Below, piece by piece: positions 35,296-42,862 of a stretch of 64,000 bases of DNA. The notes below the pieces were generated by a model. That model had not been told where the DNA came from. It saw only the letters and a list, made by a program, of their open reading frames with translations, and ran no database searches. The translations under genes and the position numbers were made by a program. How positions within the stretch are numbered: position 1 is the stretch's first letter; the number at the start of each line of letters is the position of its first letter. This DNA is from Streptomyces naganishii JCM 4654 (lineage in GTDB: Bacteria > Actinomycetota > Actinomycetes > Streptomycetales > Streptomycetaceae), in the NCBI RefSeq assembly GCF_014650575.1, contig NZ_BMVF01000007.1, positions 372,001 through 436,000 of the forward strand, written 5' to 3'.

Positions 35296-36665
35296 TCAGA
35301 CGAGTGCCGGAGCGGCGGTGTACTGGTTGGCGGGGCGGGGCAGGCCGTAGCGCTCGCGCAGGGTCTGCAGGGGGCCGTACTCGGTGCGCAGCAGGCCGCG
35401 GGCGCGCAGGACCGGGACGACGTGCTCGACGAAGGCGTCGAGGCCGGAGGGCAGCACCGCGGGCATGATGTTGAAGCCGTCGGCCGCGCCTTGTGTGAAC
35501 CACGTGCCGATGGCGTCCGCGACCTGCTCGGGCGTGCCGGCGAAGGTGAGGTGGCCGCGCCCGCCGCCGAGCCGGCCGATCAGCCGGCGCACGGTCAGCC
35601 GCTCGCTGCGGGCCAGCTCGACCACCAGCGTGTAGCGGCTCTTGGCGCCCTCGATCGCGGACTCGGGCGGCAGGTCCGCGGGCAGTTCCCGGTCCAGTTC
35701 GAGGGTGCCCGGCTCCAGGTGCAGCAGGCTCTCCAGACGGGCCACCCCGTGCTCGTGCACGATGTGGTCCTCCAGCTCCCGCTCCGCGGCCAGCGCCTCG
35801 GCCTCGGTGGAGCCGACGACGGGCACGATGCCCGGCAGCACCTTGATGTGCCCGGGGTCCCGCCCGGCCTCGCGCGTACGGGACTTGAGGTCGGCGTAGA
35901 AGGCCTGCGCGCCGGCGAGGGTCTGCTGCGCGGTGAACACCGCCTCCGCGTACCGGGCGGCGAACGCCCTGCCGTCCTCGGAGGAGCCGGCCTGCACCAG
36001 CAGCGGGTAACCCTGGGGAGTGCGCGGTACGTTGAGCGCGCCCTCCACGCTGAAGTACGTCCCCCGGTGCCGGGGCGGGTGGATCTTGGCGTCGTCGCCC
36101 CACACCCCGGCCGCCTTGTCGGCGACGACCGCGTCGTCCTCCCAGCTGTCCCACAGCTTCAGCGCCACGTCCAGGAACTCCGCGGCGCGCGCGTACCGTT
36201 CGGCGTGCGCGGGCTCGGCGTCCAGACCGAAGTTGCGGGCGGCCTCGGCGCCGGCGGTGGTGACGATGTTCCAGCCGGCCCGGCCGCCGCTGACGATGTC
36301 CAGCGAGGCGAACCTGCGGGCCAGGTTGTAGGGGGAGTTGTAGGAGGTGGAGGCGGTGGCGATCAGGCCGATGTGCTCGGTGGCCGTCGCCAGCGCGGTC
36401 AGCAGGGTCAGCGGCTCCAGCGCGCCGGCCGGCCGCTGGGCGAGGTTGCTCCACAGCTGCGGCCCGTCGGCCAGGAACAGCGAGTCGAAGGTGCCGCGCT
36501 CGGCGATCCGGGCGAGGTTCACGATGGGGGTGCCCCCTGCTCGTTGAGAGCTTGGGGGAGCGCGAGGTCGACGTGCGCGTACGGGTCGCTCTCCGGCAGC
36601 CGCCACGACGCCTCGTGGTGGCCGGTGTTCATCAGGAACGCGTTCAGGTGCAACTGGCGGGTCAT
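35296..36665 (-). pseudogene. LLM flavin-dependent monooxygenase (NtaA/SnaA/DszA type), frameshifted by a 35-bp repeat
   Basis: The first 35 codons (36665-36561, MTRQLHLNAFLMNTGHHEAS through VDLA) are in one frame. The remaining 409 codons (36525-35296, IVNLARIAERGTFDSLFLAD onward, with SGGRAGWNIVTT and NSPYNLARRFASLD) are in another. The 35 bp between are a palindromic repeat; without it one 444-residue enzyme of normal family length would be read. Reading through gives a stop at 36519. An internal GTG (36522) preceded by AGGGGG could yield a protein lacking the first strand. It overlaps the ATPase stop by 4 bp. The intact enzyme would desulfonate organosulfur compounds with reduced flavin. 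Confidence 0.82.
36526..36560. repeat. 35-bp double-palindrome repeat inserted in the monooxygenase gene
   Basis: On the minus strand CCCCC-AA-GCTC pairs with GAGC-A-GGGGG around TCAAC, and a second short GGGGG-CA-CCCCC follows. It resembles a common Streptomyces intergenic repeat of the form GGGGG(T)..CCCCCTGCTCG..GAGCTTGGGGGAG that I recall from other genomes. Its 35-bp length shifts the reading frame. Confidence 0.8.
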
Positions 36666-37396
36666 GCGAGATCCTCCGTGACGCCCAGCGCGGCCAGCAG
36701 CCGCTCCCGGTACTCGCCGAGCAGCGGGTCCCGGTAGGAGCGCGGGTGCGGGCGGTCGATGGTCAGGTCGAGGCCGATACGGCCGTTCTCGAGGACGAGG
36801 ACCCGGTCGGCGAGCACGATCGCCTCGTCCACGTCGTGGGTGACGAGCAGCACGGCCGGCCGGTGGCGCTTCCACAGCTCCCGCAGCAGGCCGTGCATCC
36901 GGATCCGGGTGAGCGCGTCCAGGGCGCCGAACGGCTCGTCGGCAAGGAGCAGTTCGGGCTCGCGGACCAGGGATCGGGCGAGCGCGGCGCGCTGTGCCTC
37001 GCCGCCGGAGAGCTCGCTCGGCCAGGCCCGCTCACGGCCCGCGAGGCCCACCTCGGCGAGCGCGGCCCGGCCGCGTGCGGCGGCCTCCTTGCCGTCGGCG
37101 CCGAGCAGTACGTTGTCCAGCACCCGGCGCCACGGCAGCAGCCGGGAGTCCTGGAAGACCACCGACACCCGCTCGGGGGCGGTCAGTTCACCGCCGCCCT
37201 CGACCTCGTGGTCCAGGCCCGCCACGGCCCGCAGCAGGGTGCTCTTGCCGGAGCCGCTGTGCCCGAGCAGGGCGGTGAACTGGCCGGCCGGGAACTCCAG
37301 GTCGACGCCGTCGAGGACGGTGCGCCCGTCGAAGGACCGGGTCAGGCCCGCGAGGCGGACGGCGGGGGCGGTCAGCTGTTCAGTGTGCGGCGCCAC
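36662..37396 (-). CDS. sulfonate/nitrate-type ABC transporter ATPase
   Basis: 244 residues. Walker A GHSGSGKST is at about 45-53, the Q-loop in VVFQDSRLLPWRRVL near 86, signature LSGGEAQR near 136 and Walker B LLLADEPFGALD near 156, with switch His in VTHDVDEA near 191. It powers the adjacent permease. Its start lies 25 bp inside the permease gene and its TGA overlaps the ATG of the monooxygenase (ATGA), so the operon is tightly coupled. Confidence 0.9.
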   Translation of the reverse strand: MAPHTEQLTAPAVRLAGLTRSFDGRTVLDGVDLEFPAGQFTALLGHSGSGKSTLLRAVAGLDHEVEGGGELTAPERVSVVFQDSRLLPWRRVLDNVLLGADGKEAAARGRAALAEVGLAGRERAWPSELSGGEAQRAALARSLVREPELLLADEPFGALDALTRIRMHGLLRELWKRHRPAVLLVTHDVDEAIVLADRVLVLENGRIGLDLTIDRPHPRSYRDPLLGEYRERLLAALGVTEDLA

Positions 37397-38241
37397 GACA
37401 GCACCCTCCGTTCGACGAGACGGACCGCGCTGTCGGAGACCAGGCCGAAGACGCCGTAGATCAGCAGGCCGACGAGGATGACGTCGCTCTGGCCGTAGTT
37501 GGTCGCCTGGAACATCATGTAGCCGAGTCCGCTGGTGGCGTTGATCTGCTCCAGCACCACCAGGCCCAGCCAGGACCCGGTCACCCCGAGCCGCAGGCCG
37601 ACGAAGAAGCCGGGCAGCGCGCCGGGGACGACGATCCGGCGGACGAAGGCGAGCCTGGACAGGCCCTGCACCTCGGCGAGTTCGACGAACCGGCTGTCGA
37701 TGCCGGACAGCGCGGCGTGCGTGTTCAGATAGACCGGGATGTAGACGACGATCGCGATGATCGCGATCTTGAAGGTCTCGCCGATGCCCAGCCAGAGGAT
37801 GAACAGCGGGATCAGACCGAGGGTGGGGATCGCCCGGTTGAGCTGGACCGTCCCGTCGATCAGCGCCTCGCCGACCCGGCTGAGCCCGGAGGCCAGCGCG
37901 AGCACCACACCGGCGGTCAGCCCGATGGCGAAGCCGTAGGCGGCCCGGCGCAGCGAGGTCACCACGTCGGTGGCCAGCGTGCCCTCGGTCCACAGGCGTC
38001 CCGCCGTCCGCAGCACCGTCCACGGCGCGGGGATCGCGCCGGGGTCGAGCCGCCCGGCGGCGGAGGCGCCGGCCCACAGGGCCAGCACCGCGAGCGGTCC
38101 GATCAGCCCGGCGGCGGGCAGGCGCCTGCCGGGGGACAGGCTCCGGCGCCTCCGCCGCCGTACGCCCGGGGCGCCGGCCGCCGGGGGCGGGGCGGCGGCG
38201 GCCGTGGTCGTGGTCGTGGTCGTCGTGGACACGGTGCTCAC
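37372..38241 (-). CDS. sulfonate-type ABC transporter permease (SsuC-like)
   Basis: 289 residues from a GTG that overlaps the binding-protein stop (GTGA). A Thr-run and Arg-rich cytoplasmic head is followed by six membrane helices and the EAA loop ELAEVQGLSRLAFVRRIVVP (about residues 182-201). Homologous to permeases for aliphatic sulfonates, taurine, nitrate and thiamine precursors; the neighbouring desulfonation enzymes favour sulfonates. Confidence 0.88.
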   Translation of the reverse strand: MSTVSTTTTTTTTAAAAPPPAAGAPGVRRRRRRSLSPGRRLPAAGLIGPLAVLALWAGASAAGRLDPGAIPAPWTVLRTAGRLWTEGTLATDVVTSLRRAAYGFAIGLTAGVVLALASGLSRVGEALIDGTVQLNRAIPTLGLIPLFILWLGIGETFKIAIIAIVVYIPVYLNTHAALSGIDSRFVELAEVQGLSRLAFVRRIVVPGALPGFFVGLRLGVTGSWLGLVVLEQINATSGLGYMMFQATNYGQSDVILVGLLIYGVFGLVSDSAVRLVERRVLSWRRTLNS

Positions 38242-39311
38242 CTTCGGTACTGGGCCGGAACGGCCCGGGCCGCGATGGACTCGAAACGCCGGTCGAAGAG
38301 CGTGTCGACCTTGAACCGCTTCACGAAGCCGCCCTCGGCGAGCAGGTCGGCGGTCTCCTGCTCCCACTTGACCGCCTCGTCCCAGCGGGGCGGGAACAGG
38401 GGCTTGTTGGCGAGGCGGGTGATCGCCTCGGCCTGCGCGAGGCTCAGGTTCTGCGTCTTGACGTAGAACTCCCGGTTCCAGACGTCCGGGTGTTCCCACT
38501 GCCACACCAGGCCCTGGGCCCACTGCGGGATGTACGCGGCGACCGCGGCGGCCTTGGCCCGGTCGGCGAGCACGGAGACCGGCGCCCACAGCAGGTTGAG
38601 CAGGTCGACGACGTCGGTGGGGATGGTGTGGGCGCCCTTCGGGCCGTACTGCTTGAGATACGCCGGGGCCTGGCTGTTGCCGAGCGGGGCCACGTCGACC
38701 TGGCCGGACTGCAGCGCGGTGAGGAACTGGTTGCTGGTCAGCGGCACCAACTCGACCTGGTCGTAGGTCAGTCCCGCCTCCTTCAGCGCGCGCAGCAGCA
38801 CGACGCCCTGGGCCTGCCCCTGCGAGAACGCGAGCTTCCTGCCCTTGAAGCCGGCCACCGTGCGGATGTCGCTGCCGGGCCGGGTGGCGAAGAGGTAGTT
38901 CGGCCTGCGCGTCAGGTTGATCGCGACGATCTTGGCGTCGTACCCCTGGTAGTGCGCCTGGATCGGCGGGATGCCCGCGTTGTTGGCGAGGTCCAGGGAC
39001 CTGGCGCGGAAGGCGTTGATGACATCGGGGCCGGCGCCGACGTTCAGCCAGTTCGACACGGTGAACGGCAGCTTCGGCAGTCCCGCGAGCCTGAACTGCA
39101 GTTGCTGCACGTTCTGGTAGGACGCGATCTTCAGGCTCGTGCCGGCCGGGACCTTCCCGGCGAGCGGCGCGGACAGGTCGGCGGCGGACGACTTGGACGC
39201 GGCGGCGCTCGATCCGGCGCAGCCGCCGAGCCCCGCCGTCGCGGCGGCCACCCCGAGCAGCGAGGTGAGGAAAAGACGCCGGTCGTAACCGGACGTGGGC
39301 GCGGACGACAT
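38238..39311 (-). CDS. sulfonate-type ABC transporter substrate-binding lipoprotein (SsuA-like)
   Basis: 357 residues. The signal has twin Arg (YDRRLFLTSLLGVAAAT) and a lipobox LGGC near residue 31, so it is probably Tat-exported and lipidated. The periplasmic-binding fold II domain includes YQNVQQLQFRLAGL and the GRKLAFSQGQAQG segment. It captures an organosulfur ligand for the permease. I preferred ATG 39311 (GGGAG 8 nt upstream) over GTG 39332. Upstream lies a leader ORF and attenuator. Confidence 0.88.
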   Translation of the reverse strand: MSSAPTSGYDRRLFLTSLLGVAAATAGLGGCAGSSAAASKSSAADLSAPLAGKVPAGTSLKIASYQNVQQLQFRLAGLPKLPFTVSNWLNVGAGPDVINAFRARSLDLANNAGIPPIQAHYQGYDAKIVAINLTRRPNYLFATRPGSDIRTVAGFKGRKLAFSQGQAQGVVLLRALKEAGLTYDQVELVPLTSNQFLTALQSGQVDVAPLGNSQAPAYLKQYGPKGAHTIPTDVVDLLNLLWAPVSVLADRAKAAAVAAYIPQWAQGLVWQWEHPDVWNREFYVKTQNLSLAQAEAITRLANKPLFPPRWDEAVKWEQETADLLAEGGFVKRFKVDTLFDRRFESIAARAVPAQYRR

Positions 39312-39410
39312 GGGAGTACTCCCTGGGTTCACAAAGCGGTCACAAAAGAGGAAGGCGTACGGAATTCCGCACCCGGCGCGGGCGACGATCGAGAAATGGA
39401 ATTCACGCAG

Positions 39411-39444
39411 AAAAAGACAGAACCGGAGGTCGAAGGCGCTCCGG
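39411..39444 (-). terminator. candidate transcription attenuator in the sulfonate operon leader
   Basis: On the minus strand CCGGAG and CTCCGG (39444-39423) form a stem with a 10-nt loop. A U-rich run TTCTGTCTTTTTC follows immediately. It lies 14 nt downstream of the stop of a Cys-rich leader ORF and about 100 nt upstream of the first structural gene. An overlapping GCGC...GCGC pairing would compete with its 5' arm. Confidence 0.6.
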
Positions 39445-39458
39445 GGCGCGTCAACGTG

Positions 39459-39497
39459 TCAGCAACAAAGGGTGCGACAGCTCGTGAGCGGGCTCAT
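39459..39497 (-). CDS. Cys-rich leader peptide (putative cysteine-sensing uORF)
   Basis: MSPLTSCRTLCC, 12 residues from ATG 39497, or 14 from the in-frame GTG at 39503. Three of the last six codons are Cys (TGT, TGT, TGC), with the final pair just before TGA. No ribosome binding site is present; the promoter at 39505-39534 places the start of transcription on the ATG, so it would be leaderless. Polycysteine leaderless ORFs are known as cysteine-responsive attenuators of sulfur genes in mycobacteria. The role here is inference from architecture. Confidence 0.6.
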   Translation of the reverse strand: MSPLTSCRTLCC

Positions 39498-39504
39498 GGA
39501 CACG

Positions 39505-39534
39505 ATATTCCCGGCCCCGCACAACCCCTGTCAA
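39505..39534 (-). promoter_or_regulatory. promoter of the sulfonate operon leader
   Basis: TTGACA (39529-39534), 18-bp spacer, GAATAT (39505-39510). The expected +1 is at 39497-39498, coinciding with the leader ATG. It starts 18 bp after the ROK gene stop. Confidence 0.7.
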
Positions 39535-39551
39535 CATTCGAAGTTTCTGAA

Positions 39552-40760
39552 TTAATTAACTTCGTGTGAAACGGCCAGCGGATCCCGGTACAGCGCGTCC
39601 AGCGCCACCGCACCGCCCGCCACGGCGAGCACCGAGTCCCCGAAACCGGTCGGCACCACGTCCGCCGCGCGCGGCGCCCCCACCTCGTCCCGCAGCGCCG
39701 CCAGACAGTCCTCCCGGCGCATCACACCGACCTCGGTGACGATCACCGTCTCGGGGTTGAGCACGTCCAGCAGCAGCCCCACCGCACGGCCGGTCATCCG
39801 GGACCGCTCCACCAGCAGCCGTACCGCCCTCGGGTCCCCGTCCGCCGCGGCGGCCACCAGCCGCATCGGATCGCCCCCGTCGGCGATCCCCGCCTCACGC
39901 CCCCGCCGGCACAGCGTCCGCTCGCTCAACTCCGCCTGGAGGCAGCCGGTGCGCCCGCATTCGCACGGCTCGGTGCCGCCCCTGAGCGGCAGATGCGCGA
40001 TCGCGCCCGCCTGGGACCGCGGTCCGTGGTGCACCTCGTCGTTGGTGGCGAAGGCCGCGTCGACCACATTGCCGGCGAACAGGTGCAGCACGCTGCGGCT
40101 GCCCCGCGCCCGCCCGAACAGGCGCTCGGCGTTGACCAGCGCCCGCGCGTGACCGTCCACCCGCACGGGCAGCCCGGCGCGCGCGCCGAGCACGTCCCGC
40201 ACCGGCACGTCCCGCCAGCCGAGCAGCGGATGCCGTACGACCGTCCCCGAGTCCCGGTCCACCCAGCCGCCGGCCGCGAACCCGATCCCGAGCACACCGC
40301 GGCCCGCCGCCCGCGCCCCGGCCACCAGCGCACCGATCCCGTCGGCGGCCCCGGCCAGCACCCGCGCGGGCTCCACCCCGCCGGTGTGCTCCAGTTTCCG
40401 TCCGGCCACCACCCGGCCGCGCAGGTCCAGCAGCGCCACCGTGGTGTACGGCACCGCTACGTGCACCCCGCCCACCAGGAGCCGCCCGTCGTCCACGTCG
40501 ACCGGTACGTGCGGCCGGCCCGCCCTGCTGGAGCGCCGGGGCGCGTCCGACTCCCGTATCAGGCCGAGTCCGGCGAGCCGGGCGCAGTGGTCCGTCACGG
40601 AGGCCGGGGACAGCCCGGTGAGACGGGCGAGGGTGCTGCGCGCCACCGGCCCGTGCTCCAGCACCGAGCGCAGCACGAGACTGGAACTGGTCCGGCGCCG
40701 GTCACGGTCGGCGGCGCGAGGAACGGCGGACGTCAACGTGGCTGCCGCGGTACGGGACAT
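39552..40760 (-). CDS. ROK-family transcriptional regulator
   Basis: 402 residues. A winged helix-turn-helix is at about 25-75 (SVLEHGPVARSTLARLTGLS, then VTDHCARLAGLGLIRES). The ROK domain carries an intact zinc motif CECGRTGCLQAE near 264-275, unlike CsnR. The ATG has AGGGAG 6 nt upstream. It lies immediately upstream of the sulfonate operon on the same strand, suggesting it controls that operon or shares its transcript, though ROK proteins usually answer to sugars. A leader ORF precedes it. Confidence 0.87.
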   Translation of the reverse strand: MSRTAAATLTSAVPRAADRDRRRTSSSLVLRSVLEHGPVARSTLARLTGLSPASVTDHCARLAGLGLIRESDAPRRSSRAGRPHVPVDVDDGRLLVGGVHVAVPYTTVALLDLRGRVVAGRKLEHTGGVEPARVLAGAADGIGALVAGARAAGRGVLGIGFAAGGWVDRDSGTVVRHPLLGWRDVPVRDVLGARAGLPVRVDGHARALVNAERLFGRARGSRSVLHLFAGNVVDAAFATNDEVHHGPRSQAGAIAHLPLRGGTEPCECGRTGCLQAELSERTLCRRGREAGIADGGDPMRLVAAAADGDPRAVRLLVERSRMTGRAVGLLLDVLNPETVIVTEVGVMRREDCLAALRDEVGAPRAADVVPTGFGDSVLAVAGGAVALDALYRDPLAVSHEVN

Positions 40761-40799
40761 GGGGAACTCCCTGGGGGAACGGGTCCGACACTGCGCTGA

Positions 40800-40841
40800 C
40801 CGCGGGTGCGCGCGTGCCGGAGCCCGCCGCTACCCGCGGCG
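40800..40841 (-). promoter_or_regulatory. mutually exclusive hairpins at the end of the ROK leader ORF
   Basis: CGCCGC (40825-40830) can pair with GCGGCG (40836-40841), placing the leader stop codon in or beside the loop. Alternatively CCGCGGGT (40800-40807) pairs with ACCCGCGG (40832-40839). The two use the same bases 40836-40839, as expected for translation-dependent switching. No U-tract follows. Confidence 0.45.
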
Positions 40842-40916
40842 GCGACAGGTGGCCGTGCCCTGGCGTCGCAGGTCGACGTAGCGACGCGACGAGAAGTACC
40901 GGGACTGGGCGACCAT
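40830..40916 (-). CDS. putative leader peptide upstream of the ROK gene
   Basis: 28 residues: MVAQSRYFSSRRYVDL then RRQGTATCRRRG. The core RRYVDLRR..TATCR matches the short ORFs that streptomycete annotations call putative leader peptide (pattern R-x-[YH]-V-D-L-x-R-x-x-[ST]-A-x-C), often found before sulfur-related genes. There is no ribosome binding site; a TAGCTT box ends 7 nt before the ATG, giving a leaderless transcript. Its single Cys codon lies near the end, next to alternative hairpins. It ends 70 bp before the ROK start. Confidence 0.65.
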   Translation of the reverse strand: MVAQSRYFSSRRYVDLRRQGTATCRRRG

Positions 40917-40923
40917 GCGCCCG

Positions 40924-40929
40924 AAGCTA
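40924..40929 (-). promoter_or_regulatory. -10 element for the leaderless leader ORF
   Basis: TAGCTT on the minus strand with the predicted +1 at 40917, one base from the ATG at 40916. No clear -35 was found. Confidence 0.45.
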
Positions 40930-41227
40930 GCAAAAGCGCCCACCGCTGCCCAGACGGCGACCGACCGGCGAGACGGCGGCCGCGGCGGCGGGCCCCGGCC
41001 GCCCGGCCGTTTGGTGGGAACCCACAGTCGCCGCGCACCGGCCGGCGTGGCGGAAACCGCCCGACCTCAGTGACCGGCATCACGTCCGCAGGGGTGTACG
41101 CCCCCCGGTTTGTGCGAAGTTGACCAAGCGTCCGTTCCACCCTTTGTCGAGCGCTGACGGTGATCGGCGCGAGCGGACTGGGATAGCGTCACGATGTCCC
41201 GAACTGCCCTCACCCCGCGGAGTCCCC
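40930..41227. other. divergent intergenic region between the ROK leader and bioY
   Basis: 298 bp. It contains a TTGACC hexamer at 41121-41126 and GGATAGCG near 41181 that could belong to the bioY promoter, but spacing is not convincing. No riboswitch fold, BirA-like palindrome or ORF is evident. Confidence 0.4.
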
Positions 41228-41824
41228 ATGAGCACCGCTGCCGCCGCCCCCGCCCGCACCGGGCAGGTCCTCGCCGACCTGCTGCCGTCCGCCAGGATCT
41301 CCGACCGGGCCATGGACATCGCACTCGTGGCCGGCGGCGCCGCGCTCACCGGGCTCGCCGCCCAGATCTCCGTGCCCGTGCCCGGCTCGCCGGTGCCGGT
41401 GACCGGCCAGACCTTCGCCGCCCTCCTCGTCGGCGCCTCGCTCGGCGCCGGCCGCGGCTTCCTCGCCCTCGCGCTGTACGCGCTCGCCGGCACCGCGGGC
41501 GTGCCGTGGTTCGCCGGCGGCGCCTCCGGCGCGGGCGCCCCCTCCTTCGGCTACGTCCTCGGCATGCTGCTCGCCTCCGCCCTCGTGGGAGCGCTGGCCC
41601 GCCGCGGCGCCGACCGGAGCGTGTGGCGCACGGCGGCCACCATGGTGCTCGGCGAGGCCGTCATCTACGCGGTCGGCGTGCCCTACCTCGCCCTGGCCAC
41701 CGGCATGTCCGCCTCCGCCGCCATCGCGGCCGGCCTCACCCCCTTCCTGATCGGCGACGCCCTGAAGGCCGCCCTCGCGATGGGCGCGCTGCCCACCGCC
41801 TGGAAGCTCGCGGGCCGGCGCTGA
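41228..41824 (+). CDS. bioY: BioY, biotin transporter S-component
   Basis: 198 residues with six predicted membrane helices. Family motifs PVPVTGQTFAALLVGASLG (about 57-75) and AGTAGVPWFAGGASG (about 88-102) are present. BioY binds biotin and works with an energy-coupling factor module or alone. No ecfA/ecfT genes are adjacent, so it must use a shared module or be solitary. A 16-bp-stem terminator follows. Confidence 0.9.
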   Translation: MSTAAAAPARTGQVLADLLPSARISDRAMDIALVAGGAALTGLAAQISVPVPGSPVPVTGQTFAALLVGASLGAGRGFLALALYALAGTAGVPWFAGGASGAGAPSFGYVLGMLLASALVGALARRGADRSVWRTAATMVLGEAVIYAVGVPYLALATGMSASAAIAAGLTPFLIGDALKAALAMGALPTAWKLAGRR

Positions 41825-41845
41825 CGCGGCTTCTGAGAGACGGTC

Positions 41846-41882
41846 AGGGCGGCCGGGGTGACGAGATCACCCCGGCCGCCCT
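41846..41882. terminator. bidirectional terminator after bioY
   Basis: A perfect 16-bp stem (41846-41861 with 41867-41882) with loop CGAGA. Downstream, 41890-41965 is a low-complexity run of CGGC/CGTG-type units in the 3' flank of the convergent gene. Confidence 0.85.
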
Positions 41883-41969
41883 TGCGCATGCCAGGCCTGG
41901 CGGCGTGCGGCGTGCGCGGCCTGCGGCCTGGCGGCGCGTGGCCCGGCGGCCTGGCGGCCCGGCGGCCGG

Positions 41970-42701
41970 TCAGGTCCGCCGCGGGCGCGGGCGCCGGCCG
42001 GACCACCACAGGCCCGCCGCCCCGGCGGTCACCAGTGCCGCGCCGGCCGCACCCAGCGGCAGCAGGTCACGGGCCGCGCCCGTCTTCGGCAACTGGTCGC
42101 CGCCCGGCGCCACCGGCTTGTTGTCGGTGCCCAGCAGCAGCGGCGTGGCCGGGGCGTTGGGCGAGGGATTCACCGTCCCGAACGGCACCGGCCCCTGCTG
42201 CCAGTAGGTCTTCCTCCCGTCGGCGGTCTGCACCGGCAGGCAGATCCTCCCCTCCTTGCCGAGGTCGTACGACGCCTCGACCACGTACGACCGCGACTTC
42301 CCGGCGGCCAGCGGGCCGATCCCGCAGCTGAACCCGCTGTTCGAGCCGGCCGGCAGATCCTTCTGCGCAATCGCCGAGCAGCCCGCCACATTCGTGATCC
42401 TCAGTCCGTCGAAACCAACGACCAGAAGTTTGAGGTCACCGCTGTCCTTGGTCCCTTCGTTGCGCACGGTGGCATTGATCACCGTATTCTTCGAACTGTT
42501 GTCGACCGAGATCTTCTTCGGCAGCAGCGTGGTCACCTTCACACCCGCGGGCGCCTTGTCGACGGTCTTTCCCCCTTGTCCGCTCATCGGCTGCTGATCG
42601 TTCGCGACGGCGGTTCCGGAAAGGATCAGCACCGCCGAGAAAGCTGCGGTGACCAGCGATCCCGTGACGGCCGCCCGTGTGGACACACGACGAGAACTCA
42701 T
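41970..42701 (-). CDS. LPxTG-type cell-wall-anchored surface protein
   Basis: 243 residues. A signal peptide (about 1-34, AVLILSGTAVAND) is followed by a beta-rich domain with three Cys (VAGCSAIAQKD, FSCGIGPL, GRICLPVQ). It ends with a sorting signal: LPKTG near 205, a hydrophobic stretch and the Arg-rich tail RRPRPRRT. Sortase would cut after Thr and link the protein to peptidoglycan. Function of the ectodomain is unknown. It is divergent from a Ser/Thr kinase gene, with 161 bp between starts. Confidence 0.8.
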   Translation of the reverse strand: MSSRRVSTRAAVTGSLVTAAFSAVLILSGTAVANDQQPMSGQGGKTVDKAPAGVKVTTLLPKKISVDNSSKNTVINATVRNEGTKDSGDLKLLVVGFDGLRITNVAGCSAIAQKDLPAGSNSGFSCGIGPLAAGKSRSYVVEASYDLGKEGRICLPVQTADGRKTYWQQGPVPFGTVNPSPNAPATPLLLGTDNKPVAPGGDQLPKTGAARDLLPLGAAGAALVTAGAAGLWWSGRRPRPRRT

Positions 42702-42862
42702 GTTCGTCCCCCTTTACTGCGCCTGAATTCGCAGTACTCGAAGAGGTACCACAAGATTTCTCCGCACTATGCTGGGACGGCCTCAAGTGTGACCATCGTG
42801 TGGCAATGCGCATGGACCGGAGGCAGTCGTTGAGGGGGTGCGGCGAATTGCCGGGGAATTCG

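Noticed and set aside
39295..39569. Plus-strand short ORFs across the sulfonate operon leader
   Set aside because: They run opposite to the promoter, attenuator and leader ORF, have no ribosome binding site and match nothing known.
40930..41227. Biotin-responsive riboswitch or BirA operator before bioY
   Set aside because: No palindrome or conserved fold is visible in the region.
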